Origin: Parachlamydiales bacterium
GTDB lineage: Bacteria > Chlamydiota > Chlamydiia > Chlamydiales > JAJFMK01
Assembly (NCBI GenBank): GCA_020050175.1
Contig: JAGVKY010000029.1
Coordinates: forward strand, 1-25,671
Reading direction: 5' to 3'
Length of the DNA stretch: 25,671 nucleotides
A program made the position numbers and the translations under genes. Below, piece by piece: positions 1 to 6,808 of the stretch (within the stretch, counting starts at the first letter, position 1; every line of letters begins with the position of its first letter). The notes under the pieces were generated by a model. The model was not told where the DNA came from, searched no databases, and worked only from the letters and a program-made list of their open reading frames with translations.

Positions 1-139
1 CTCGATGAAGGGAAAGAGCCCTTTGACTTAAGTCTTTTAACAGCTCGATCTCTTTTTGCAACTCTGGAAAGGCAAAATGTTCTTTTAAGCTATTGAGTGG
101 ATTTCCTCTATACAGAAGATGTTGACGAATTGAAGCCAT
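1..139 (-). CDS. N-terminal part of an unrecognised protein (cut by window edge)
   Basis: An open frame runs on the minus strand from an ATG at 139 to the left edge, giving 46 codons beginning MASIRQHLLYRGNPLNSLKE. No stop occurs before the edge, so the gene continues outside the window. The visible part is hydrophilic with a charged helical stretch (KEIELLKDLSQR) and no signal peptide. No strong Shine-Dalgarno sequence precedes the ATG. A short membrane-type ORF stops only 7 bases upstream, which suggests co-transcription. No family is recognised. Confidence 0.5.
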   Translation of the reverse strand, partial: MASIRQHLLYRGNPLNSLKEHFAFPELQKEIELLKDLSQRALSLHR

Positions 140-146
140 AATTTAC

Positions 147-251
147 TTAAGGAAGAAAAGCCTCTATGAAAGTAGCGGCCTCAATCTTTTTAGAAAAGAT
201 AGCTTTTACACAAAGGATAGCTCCATAAGTGATCAGAGCGGTTGTCAACAT
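147..251 (-). other. Possible short membrane-protein ORF, start uncertain
   Basis: This 34-codon minus-strand frame starts at an ATG and ends 7 bases before the next gene. It encodes one hydrophobic segment (LTTALITYGAILCVKAIF) followed by a basic patch. The frame stays open upstream to about 329 without an ATG. A separate ATG near 326 begins a 19-codon frame (MGFQSRSSYQS...) that closes just past a run of eight A (284-291; T on the coding strand). A one-base change in this run would join the two frames into a protein of roughly 58 residues. It could be an intact small gene, a slippage-controlled gene, a sequencing error or a relic. The rest of 140-367 shows no gene, only an AT-only inverted repeat at 346-363. 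Confidence 0.3.
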
Positions 252-367
252 CAATCGCAGAATGGTCAGGGCTTTACCAAAGGAAAAAAAATTGATTGAT
301 AAGAAGATCGAGATTGAAAACCCATGAATTTAGGAGAGCATTCTGAAATTAATTCATTAATTTAAGG

Positions 368-1303
368 TTAAGAAAATTTTTCTTTTAAAAGTTTTGTGAG
401 GGTGCGTGTATCGGCTGCAAATTTGCGTATCCCCTCGGCTAATTTATCGACTGCCATCTCATCTTCATTGAATTGAAACCGGAAGGTGCTCTCATCTAGA
501 AAAGGTAATGCCTTTTTCTCGATAGGCGGGGTAAGTTTACGGCTGACAGATTGGGATAAGGTTTGGAGTTCGTCAAAAAGCTGAGGTGAAATGGTGAGAA
601 GATCGCAACCTGCAAGTGCAATGATTTCACCTATATTGCGGAAAGAGGCGCCCATAATTTCTATTGGAGAGCCAGCCCCTTTCAGTATTTCAAATATTTT
701 TCTTACCGAGAGGACGCCAGGATCTTCATCCGCTGTTCCTTGGAATCCTTTATGTTTTTTATGCCAATCGAGGATACGTCCGACAAAGGGTGATATGAGG
801 GTAGCGCCCACCTGTGCAGCAAGGATGGCCTGTGGAATCGAAAAGAGGAGGGTCATATTGCAATGGATCCCCTCTTTTTCCAACTCTTTGGCCGCTTGTA
901 AACACTCCCAAGTAGAAGCAAGTTTTATTAAGACCCTTTTTCGTTCAATGCCTGCCTTTTCGTAGAGATTGATCAGTTTTTTTGCCCTTTTAATACTCTC
1001 AGTTGTACTAAAAGAAAGTTGAGCATCTACCTCTGTCGATACTCTGCCAGGGACAATCGCTAATATTTCGAGGCCGAAGGCAATTAAAACTGCATCTACC
1101 AGGTCTTCATCGGAGCAATTTTTCCCTTTTAGAGGAATCAGGGCTTTTTCAATGATAGAAAGGTAACGGGGGTTTTCTGCTGCTTGGAGAACGAGGGTTG
1201 GGTTCGTCGTTGCATCTCTTGCAGGATAATTTTTGAGCACTTCCAAGTCGCTGGAATCAACGACCAAGGTCGTCATTTCTTTTAGTTCATCGATGGTTTT
1301 CAT
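368..1303 (-). CDS. tal: Transaldolase (class I, TalB-type)
   Basis: Transaldolase moves a dihydroxyacetone unit between sugar phosphates in the non-oxidative pentose phosphate pathway, in the cytoplasm. The 311-residue length matches the TalA/TalB subfamily. Near the N terminus are the family motifs VVDSSDLE and RDATTNPTL. The Schiff-base lysine is K127 in VLIKLASTWE. The phosphate-binding part includes SPFVGRILDW (171-180) and a conserved GASFRN segment (218-223). The ATG shares one base with the stop of the upstream zinc-ribbon gene (TAATG), so translation is probably coupled. From memory, Chlamydia trachomatis also has tal near the V-ATPase genes. The assignment is firm. Confidence 0.95.
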   Translation of the reverse strand: MKTIDELKEMTTLVVDSSDLEVLKNYPARDATTNPTLVLQAAENPRYLSIIEKALIPLKGKNCSDEDLVDAVLIAFGLEILAIVPGRVSTEVDAQLSFSTTESIKRAKKLINLYEKAGIERKRVLIKLASTWECLQAAKELEKEGIHCNMTLLFSIPQAILAAQVGATLISPFVGRILDWHKKHKGFQGTADEDPGVLSVRKIFEILKGAGSPIEIMGASFRNIGEIIALAGCDLLTISPQLFDELQTLSQSVSRKLTPPIEKKALPFLDESTFRFQFNEDEMAVDKLAEGIRKFAADTRTLTKLLKEKFS

Positions 1304-1659
1304 TAGGCGTCTCTGAGGGGTTCGGAGCGGAAAGTAAGGGTGATCTTTTTACCCTTGAGTTCTAGTTCTAGCTGAGAAGTTAGACGTGTTAATAACAACT
1401 TATAGGGAATTTGGACCTCTTTATCGCCAACTCGAACACCAACAGACGTGTTCGATAAAATGCTTTCAGCCCCTTTTATCGCTTCCACGAGCCTGAGGAA
1501 ACTTCTAATTTCCTTTAATAAGCTCCCTTCTTCAAATAAGTATTTTTCCCCGCACTCTTTACATTCGAGTTTTACATTCGAATCGGCTTCTTGTAATCCA
1601 AAACCTACGGGTTTCCCGCACTTTGTGCAGGGGAAAGAGAGATGATGACCTTTTTGCAT
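1303..1659 (-). CDS. Small zinc-ribbon (two CxxC) protein, function unknown
   Basis: A 118-residue cytoplasmic protein. CTKC (residues 11-14) and CKEC (33-36) form a rubredoxin-like or zinc-ribbon knuckle pair. A helical segment (about 45-63) and a basic, beta-rich C-terminal part (VGVRVGDKEVQIPYKLLL) follow. C. trachomatis has a small cysteine-pair protein, annotated as a predicted ferredoxin, next to tal; this is probably its counterpart (from memory). Four cysteines suit a single Zn or Fe site and do not suit a 2[4Fe-4S] ferredoxin. The gene is the first of a two-gene unit with tal, whose ATG overlaps its stop. No Shine-Dalgarno is seen, and a TACAAT box lies only 6 bases before the ATG, so the mRNA may be leaderless. 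Confidence 0.75.
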   Translation of the reverse strand: MQKGHHLSFPCTKCGKPVGFGLQEADSNVKLECKECGEKYLFEEGSLLKEIRSFLRLVEAIKGAESILSNTSVGVRVGDKEVQIPYKLLLTRLTSQLELELKGKKITLTFRSEPLRDA

Positions 1660-1665
1660 GTATCT

Positions 1666-1671
1666 ATTGTA
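1666..1671 (-). promoter_or_regulatory. Candidate -10 box for the zinc-ribbon/tal unit
   Basis: On the minus strand TACAAT (5 of 6 to the sigma-70 -10 consensus) ends 6 bases before the ATG at 1659. The expected -35 position (TTCGTG at 17-bp spacing) is poor. If used, transcription would begin at or next to the start codon. Confidence 0.35.
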
Positions 1672-1748
1672 GCTTCTCTCCGCCCTTTCACGAAATTCGA
1701 AAATTAATCTAAACCTATCAGCTCTTCGGCTTTATTCGATAAGTAAGA

Positions 1749-2234
1749 CTAGAGAAAGGTGCGGAAACGGGTCCAGCCTTGCGAAAAGCCATCAGGGGTG
1801 ATAACAGTGTCAAAAGATTGAATAGAAAAGGTAACGGTTTGATTTCTTGAAAGAGCCTGGGCAATGCGAAAGGAGGTTTGAGCTGGAAGAATTATTTTAT
1901 GGCCCCCTTTTAAAAGAGTTCCTTGAATGGACTGTTTAACTCCATTGCCGAATTGGACTGAGAGAGAGACGTCTCTTTGAAAAGGAATCGGTGCCCAAAA
2001 AAGTGAGAGTATTAATTGAGTGCCTGAGACAGTTTTAAGATAACGAGCTTCAAACTTCTCTTTGGAATTAGTTTGTTTGTAGATGAGGGCAGTTCCTCTT
2101 GCAGAAGATCCAGTTGGGAATGCAGGCTCGTAAATCCATGCCCCAGAGGCACTTAAGTAAGAAAAAGTAAGGAAAAAAAGAGTTAGCCGAAACAAAAACA
2201 AAAGAGAAAAACTCCGAGACGTGTTCACAAGCAA
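1749..2234 (-). CDS. Exported protein of unknown function (signal peptide)
   Basis: A 161-codon frame with an N-terminal hydrophobic stretch (about residues 9-28, LLFLFRLTLFFLTFSYL) followed by SASGA, which reads as a Sec signal peptide cut near residue 30-32. The mature part of about 130 residues is rich in beta-prone segments and lacks cysteines, which fits a periplasmic or outer-envelope domain. No family is recognised. The start is uncertain: the frame opens directly after a stop with TTG (2234), then has GTG two codons later, and neither has a Shine-Dalgarno. An AT-rich TATATA box immediately upstream could serve as a -10 for the GTG. The gene stands alone between the zinc-ribbon gene and the 79-residue membrane protein. 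Confidence 0.6.
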   Translation of the reverse strand: MLVNTSRSFSLLFLFRLTLFFLTFSYLSASGAWIYEPAFPTGSSARGTALIYKQTNSKEKFEARYLKTVSGTQLILSLFWAPIPFQRDVSLSVQFGNGVKQSIQGTLLKGGHKIILPAQTSFRIAQALSRNQTVTFSIQSFDTVITPDGFSQGWTRFRTFL

Positions 2235-2413
2235 CTATATACTAATCGGCTATAGAAAACACACAACTTGAGTCTAGGAATCTAGCACAAAAGTGAGGAA
2301 TATGATGCCTAGTATACGAAAAGGGCATCGAGTGCAAATTTGAGTCGATAATGGAATCTGGCGTCAAATGTTCACTTATGTCAAATGCACCCACACGATT
2401 GATGCGGCCATTC

Positions 2414-2447
2414 TTGGGTAGCACAAATGTGCGTCGGTACTACCCAA
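2414..2447. other. Bulged inverted repeat in the intergenic region
   Basis: TTGGGTAG (2414-2421) pairs with CTACCCAA (2440-2447). The interval contains a nested stem (GCAC/GTGC around AAAT) that abuts one outer arm and leaves a 7-base bulge. On the plus strand a T-rich run follows within 7 bases. On the minus strand it lies 20 bases past the stop of the 79-residue gene. It may be a 3'-UTR structure or terminator. The rest of 2235-2467 shows no supportable gene. Confidence 0.35.
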
Positions 2448-2467
2448 ATCATGTTGTTTTTTCTGCC

Positions 2468-2707
2468 TTAAAGAGAGTGGCAGTGACTGTGCTTATGCTT
2501 CGTGTTCTGTACAGCAACTGCAATGATTGCCACTAAAGCAACAGCGCCAAGAGCAATAGCTGGCGTGAGCGAAGGGCATTCGCGGCATCTTGTATAGCCA
2601 CATCCAGATGTGTAAACAGCACAATCATCAGCAGCGAGCGTATGAGTTTGTGCTGTAAAGAGAGCGGATAGCAACGATAAGGTGATGAACTTCTTGAGAT
2701 GTTTCAT
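2468..2707 (-). CDS. Small exported membrane protein with Cys cluster and His/Cys tail
   Basis: A 79-residue protein with three parts. A signal peptide ends near A26 (TAQTHTLAA). A short extracytoplasmic stretch of about 20 residues carries four cysteines spaced C-x6-C-x4-C-x2-C. A transmembrane segment (about 48-67, TPAIALGAVALVAIIAVAVQ) is followed by the tail KHKHSHCHSL. The start is well supported by AGGAG six bases before the ATG. The cysteines could form disulphides or bind metal, and the His/Cys tail resembles a metal-binding end; both are inferences. No family is recognised. It is a single gene with upstream space for its own promoter. Confidence 0.7.
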   Translation of the reverse strand: MKHLKKFITLSLLSALFTAQTHTLAADDCAVYTSGCGYTRCRECPSLTPAIALGAVALVAIIAVAVQNTKHKHSHCHSL

Positions 2708-2857
2708 CGAGGTCTCCTAGGTAAGTTTTTTGGGCTGATCATCGGGAAAAAAATAAGTTATTGCCCATGTCCCTGATATATCTCAAAATTCGTCATTTTA
2801 CTGCAATGATTTCTTCTGAGACACTGCGGAAAAGGCAACTTTTAAAGTTAGTAATAA

Positions 2858-3658
2858 TTATTTTTGTGAAGATAGTTCTTTTTTAATTTTGTCGATTAGA
2901 TGGTTTTGCCATCCATCTCCCATTTCATTTAATTCCTTGGAAAGGAAGTTGAGAAATGGTTTCCAGTTTTGTTCTTGAAATGTCTCTTGATTAAACAGTT
3001 CTGTTGAAGAAAGTTGTTCTTTCTCTTTTAATTTAATCCATTCACCTTTGAGGCGATTAACTTCAGCTTGCAGTTTAGCACGCTTATTAAGGCTTTTTAC
3101 TTGTTCAAAAACATCCGGATTAATTTTCATCGATCGGATAGAGCGGAAGAAGTCCTTGTAATAGTCAGGAAACTCATCTTTCAGAGCTGCGGCAGTTAAG
3201 ATATAAACAGATCCATAACGTACAACAACGGCATGGAGTAAACGAACATCTCCCCATTCATTTTTCATATCCACTTGACAAAGAGCAGCATTGCCTGTTT
3301 CTGTCGAAATTTGACCAAGGTCTTTGAATTGCGCTAGTTGATCTTCGTTGATCTTTTGAATTTGTTTAATGTAACCCTTTAGAGTTCCATCATAGGGCTC
3401 AATCCAGAGGTACATCGAGGGCGGGTAGTGCCCTTTTCCTTTTCCGATCACCATGGCTTGTACATTGTCAGGAAATTTTTCAGGATCTGCAGCGAGCCAT
3501 CCGGAAGGGGGGGCAAACACGCAAGCCTCCGGAATTTCAAGGGCTTTGATGTAATGGAGTCGAATATCGCTTTCAGCAATTGATTCTTTTTTTACTTGTT
3601 CAATTTCCTCTCCCAAAAGGGGTGAGAGGAACAAAATAAGGAATAGTTGGGTTTTCAT
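2858..3658 (-). CDS. Exported protein with possible PsbP/Mog1-like domain, divergent from the V-ATPase operon
   Basis: From the ATG at 3658 the product has 266 residues and begins MKTQLFLILFLSPLLGEE, a compact signal peptide. An in-frame GTG at 3682 would add eight residues. The part from about 35 to 175 (starting FAPPSGWLAADP and ending in FFRSIRSMKI) has the rhythm of the PsbP/Mog1/DUF1795 fold: an opening P-x-GW strand, a central stretch on protein quality or uptake ('WGDVRLLHAVVVRYGSVYILTA' region), and a final helix leading to S-M-K. This is a fold guess from pattern only. The C-terminal third is charged and helical, possibly coiled coil. C. trachomatis also has an uncharacterised gene (CT311, from memory) beside atpE, so this is probably its syntenic counterpart. 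Confidence 0.65.
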   Translation of the reverse strand: MKTQLFLILFLSPLLGEEIEQVKKESIAESDIRLHYIKALEIPEACVFAPPSGWLAADPEKFPDNVQAMVIGKGKGHYPPSMYLWIEPYDGTLKGYIKQIQKINEDQLAQFKDLGQISTETGNAALCQVDMKNEWGDVRLLHAVVVRYGSVYILTAAALKDEFPDYYKDFFRSIRSMKINPDVFEQVKSLNKRAKLQAEVNRLKGEWIKLKEKEQLSSTELFNQETFQEQNWKPFLNFLSKELNEMGDGWQNHLIDKIKKELSSQK

Positions 3659-3683
3659 GCGGATAGTGTACCTTTTATTCACC

Positions 3684-3713
3684 TTGAAAAAAACCCTCCT
3701 CGAGAGAGATATT
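3684..3713 (+). promoter_or_regulatory. Promoter of the V-ATPase operon
   Basis: TTGAAA (3684-3689) and GATATT (3708-3713) are 18 bp apart, giving a start near 3720 and a leader of about 20 bases before atpE. A weak Shine-Dalgarno GAGAG (3727-3731) lies 7 bases before the ATG. Two copies of CTCGAGA, at 3699 and 3733, bracket the -10 box and could form an operator. Confidence 0.5.
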
Positions 3714-3738
3714 CTGATTAATAAATGAGAGTCTCGAG

Positions 3739-4374
3739 ATGCCGAAAAGTCTAGAGAAGGAAGAAGACGCCCTTCAAAAAATCCTATCCCTTATAGAACA
3801 GGAGACTCTAGATCCTGCTAAACAAGAGGCTGACCGAATTATTGGCGACGCTAAAGGTCGGGCCGAAGATATCGTTAATCAAGCTCTAAAAGAAAAAGAG
3901 CGTATTCTCCAGCACGGAAGAGAGTCGATCGCCAGAGAGAAGGAGACGGCGCTTGCCTCTCTTCGTCAAGCTGCGAAAGAGGGCATCCAGTCTCTTCAGC
4001 AAGAAGTGCAAGAAAAATTTTTTGAAAAGCAACTCGATACGTTTCTCGATAAAAAAATGCAGGAAGAGGGGATTATTGAAAAAATCATTGACTCTCTTTT
4101 AGATGCTTTAAAAAAAGAGGGGCTAAATAGCCGGTTCACACTGATTCTTCCAGAAGCTATCTCGTCTAAAAAATTAAGCGAAATGGTTGTTAGACATAGT
4201 CTGTCGACGCTTGAAAGCGATGCCAAAACAGGGGATCTTTCTGGTGGAGTACAAGTTAAACTAAAAGATAAGCATATTTCTCTCGATTTCTCGTCGCAAG
4301 CGATCTTTGACCTTTTGGTCAGTTATATTCGAAGGGACTTAAGAGAAATTTTATTTGGAAAGGATAACGGATGA
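3739..4374 (+). CDS. atpE: V-type ATPase subunit E (peripheral stalk)
   Basis: First gene of the ATPase operon. The 211-residue product has a long charged N-terminal helix (about 10-95, with repeated E/K/A heptads such as ADRIIGDAKGRAEDIVNQAL) and a C-terminal mixed domain ending DLREILFGK. This is the layout of subunit E, which with its partner forms the stator stalk linking the A/B head to subunit I. The next gene overlaps by four bases (ATGA), and every later junction up to atpI also overlaps. The identity rests on the coiled coil, the length and the operon position. No separate subunit G/H gene is visible beside it. Confidence 0.9.
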   Translation: MPKSLEKEEDALQKILSLIEQETLDPAKQEADRIIGDAKGRAEDIVNQALKEKERILQHGRESIAREKETALASLRQAAKEGIQSLQQEVQEKFFEKQLDTFLDKKMQEEGIIEKIIDSLLDALKKEGLNSRFTLILPEAISSKKLSEMVVRHSLSTLESDAKTGDLSGGVQVKLKDKHISLDFSSQAIFDLLVSYIRRDLREILFGKDNG

Positions 4375-5039
4375 TTCCTCTCGAGAGGAACGAAATTTTT
4401 CTCACTCTCTCTTTGCCTCCTCTTACATGGGGAGTTGCGCCATCTATCTCCTTTGGCGAACTCAATGATTTGTTAAAGCTAAATTTAACTTCCTCAGACT
4501 TTCAAGCTTGTAGCCAGCTTTATCTTCTCAATGATATAGAAAATGCGAGGGCTTTTTGGTTAAAAAACCCATTTAGCCCCCTCGGTCAATACGATGAAGA
4601 GACCTTAAAAACACAGCTGATTAATCCCGACCGGATGCCCCTCTTTTTTTCCACTTATTTGGAAAATTTTCCTAGCAACGAAGAAAGGCTGGCTAACTTT
4701 GAAGAGTTGTTAAAGAAGTATTACCTTTATCTCCAAAAGTCCCCCTATGAGTTTATCCGTTGGTGGGGTGCTTTTGAGGAAAAAGCCCGCGCCACCTTCC
4801 AACATTTCCGTTCAAAAGAGAGACCAAATGAAATTGATGAACATTTTTCTCCTCTAGAACTTATTTTTACTGACCAAAATCTTACAGCTGCCGAACTCGC
4901 CGAGTCGATTAATCATTTTCTTTTTGAAAGAGTTGAGCATCATGTTTCAAAGGAAGATCCTTTCAGTTTTGAAAGAATCTTTGCTTACATTGTTCAATTC
5001 TATCTTATCTCTCTCTCCCTAGAAGTAGTTCCCAAATGA
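4371..5039 (+). CDS. DUF2764 protein of the V-ATPase operon
   Basis: A 222-residue soluble protein translated from an ATG overlapping the atpE stop. It is the counterpart of the second gene in the chlamydial ATPase operon (CT309 in C. trachomatis, from memory) and matches the DUF2764 family found in V-ATPase operons of Chlamydiae and some other phyla. Visible features are an N-terminal LPPLTWG region, an aromatic YEFIRWW stretch near residue 125, and a C-terminal helix FSFERIFAYIVQFYLISLSLEV. It occupies the slot held by subunit C (the d-type adaptor between shaft and rotor ring) in other A/V-ATPase operons, and the C-terminal helix is reminiscent of that subunit. Doing the subunit C job is inference. 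Confidence 0.8.
   Translation: MIPLERNEIFLTLSLPPLTWGVAPSISFGELNDLLKLNLTSSDFQACSQLYLLNDIENARAFWLKNPFSPLGQYDEETLKTQLINPDRMPLFFSTYLENFPSNEERLANFEELLKKYYLYLQKSPYEFIRWWGAFEEKARATFQHFRSKERPNEIDEHFSPLELIFTDQNLTAAELAESINHFLFERVEHHVSKEDPFSFERIFAYIVQFYLISLSLEVVPK
4375..4390. repeat. 16-bp perfect palindrome
   Basis: TTCCTCTCGAGAGGAA is identical to its reverse complement and spans codons 2-7 of the DUF2764 gene, just after the atpE stop. Its core CTCGAGA recurs twice in the atpE promoter region (3699, 3733). Whether it binds a protein or arises from codon choice cannot be told from one sequence. Confidence 0.5.
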
Positions 5040-6808
5040 CTTTAGACACCGAACAACAAGCAAAAGGGAAGGTCCAAGAGGCCTTCGGAAACCTTCTCAA
5101 AGTGGCTTTTGACCGTCCCATCAGACAAGGGGAGGTTGCCTTTGTTCAGTTAGGCGGCCTTTCTCTAAAGGCTGAGGTCATCGAGATCAATGGAAGCACA
5201 GCCAAACTACAAGTTTATGAGGATACGCGAGGAATAGAGGAGGGGACCGATGTCATTTTTTCGGGAGATCTTCTCGAAGCTGAATTAGGGCCTGGATTGC
5301 TTTCTACCGTTTTTGATGGCCTTCAGAACCCTTTAGAAGTTCTTGCCGACCTGGCAGGTTTTTTTCTTCCTAAAGGGCTCAATGTACCTGCCCTTGATCG
5401 AACTCGCCGATGGGATTTCACACCAGAGGCCGATGTAGTTGGTAGAGAGGTAAAGCGGGGGGACGTTCTTGGAAGGGTTCTTGAGAACCGTTTTCAGCAC
5501 AAAATCATGGTCCCTTTCCGTCTATTTGGACGATACAAAGTCAAGTCTGTAGTTGATGCGGGCAACTATTCCGCTGACACTGTGGTTGCGGTTTTAGTGG
5601 ATAGTGAAGGGAAAGAAATTCCTGTCACGATGATCCAAAAATGGCCGATTAAAATTCCTCTACAAGAAGGGACTAAAATCAAGCCTACTGAGATGATGGA
5701 AACCGGCCTTCGGATCATTGACACTCAGTTGCCGATCTTAAAAGGGGGAACTTTTTGTAGCCCGGGTCCTTTCGGAGCAGGAAAAACAGTTTTACAGCAC
5801 CACCTTTCAAAATACTCATCGGTTGATATCGTTGTTGTTGTCGCCTGTGGGGAGCGTGCGGGTGAAGTAGTCGAAGTCTTGAGAGAATTCCCTACATTGA
5901 CTGATCCTCATACAGGGGATACGCTGATGAAGCGGACTGTGATTATTTGCAACACCTCTTCAATGCCAGTTGCAGCAAGGGAATCTTCCATCTACATGGG
6001 AGTGACGATTGCAGAGTACTACCGTCAGATGGGGCTCAGTATTCTCCTCCTGGCAGATTCAACTTCTCGCTGGGCTCAAGCTCTTAGAGAAATGTCTGGC
6101 CGGCTAGAAGAAATCCCGGGAGAGGAGGCCTTTCCTGCCTATCTCTCCTCTCGTATTGCCGAGTTTTACGAGCGTTCGGGTGTCATCTCCCTTCCGGGCC
6201 GAGAGCAAGGTTCTGTCACTATCGGAGGTGCCGTTTCTCCTGCGGGTGGTAACTTTGAGGAACCTGTCACTCAATCGACGCTTGCAGTTGTTGGAGCTTT
6301 TTTGGGTCTATCAAGAGAAAGATCGGATGCCAGACGTTATCCTGCCATTGACCCGCTCATCTCTTGGTCGAAATATATTGATCAAGTGGGCGCCATCCTT
6401 TCTAAACAAATGGAAGGATGGAGCGGAATGGTCGATCTGGCTAGATCGATCCTTCAAAGAGGTCATGAAATTGGTCGAAGAATGGATGTTGTTGGAGAAG
6501 AAGGGACAGCCATCTCAGACTTTATCGTCTACCTCAAGGCAGAGCTTTATGACGGCGCTTATTTGCAGCAAAACGCTTTCGATAAGGAAGATGCTTACTG
6601 CCCTTTGACAAGACAGATGACTCTTTTCCCTCTTATCAATGAGATCAATCGGAGTAATTTTTCTTTTCCGACTCATGATGAGGCGCGTCACTTCTTCTTA
6701 AATCTGCAGAACACGATCAAAAATTGGAATTTCCTTTCCATGAAGTCACTAGAGGCCGAACTCAAAATGCAAGAAATTAAAGAGATGATCAGGGAAGGTG
6801 TTCGGTGA
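5036..6808 (+). CDS. atpA: V-type ATPase catalytic subunit A
   Basis: The 590-residue catalytic subunit of the head. It has the N-terminal barrel, the A-specific 'non-homologous' insertion (about 110-200) and the nucleotide-binding domain. The Walker A loop is GPFGAGKT (244-251). The catalytic glutamate lies in CGERAGEVVEVLREFP (E273). ILLLADSTSRWAQALRE carries the Walker B region, followed by LEEIPGEEAFPAYLSSR. These signatures are complete, so it should be active. Start ATG overlaps the previous stop by four bases. In this lineage the enzyme may run as an ATP-driven ion pump or as a synthase; sequence does not decide which. Confidence 0.97.
   Translation: MTLDTEQQAKGKVQEAFGNLLKVAFDRPIRQGEVAFVQLGGLSLKAEVIEINGSTAKLQVYEDTRGIEEGTDVIFSGDLLEAELGPGLLSTVFDGLQNPLEVLADLAGFFLPKGLNVPALDRTRRWDFTPEADVVGREVKRGDVLGRVLENRFQHKIMVPFRLFGRYKVKSVVDAGNYSADTVVAVLVDSEGKEIPVTMIQKWPIKIPLQEGTKIKPTEMMETGLRIIDTQLPILKGGTFCSPGPFGAGKTVLQHHLSKYSSVDIVVVVACGERAGEVVEVLREFPTLTDPHTGDTLMKRTVIICNTSSMPVAARESSIYMGVTIAEYYRQMGLSILLLADSTSRWAQALREMSGRLEEIPGEEAFPAYLSSRIAEFYERSGVISLPGREQGSVTIGGAVSPAGGNFEEPVTQSTLAVVGAFLGLSRERSDARRYPAIDPLISWSKYIDQVGAILSKQMEGWSGMVDLARSILQRGHEIGRRMDVVGEEGTAISDFIVYLKAELYDGAYLQQNAFDKEDAYCPLTRQMTLFPLINEINRSNFSFPTHDEARHFFLNLQNTIKNWNFLSMKSLEAELKMQEIKEMIREGVR

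Noticed and set aside
346..363. Inverted repeat AAATTAAT/ATTAATTT downstream of tal as terminator
   Set aside because: AT-only stem, two-base loop and no T run after it on the minus strand.
2242..2424. 60-codon minus-strand ORF between two exported-protein genes
   Set aside because: No Shine-Dalgarno, mixed composition, no family resemblance, and it overlaps the structured repeat at 2414-2447; probably chance.
6156..6608. 150-codon alternative-frame ORF inside atpA
   Set aside because: Shadow of the ATPase A coding frame; no independent ribosome site or motif.
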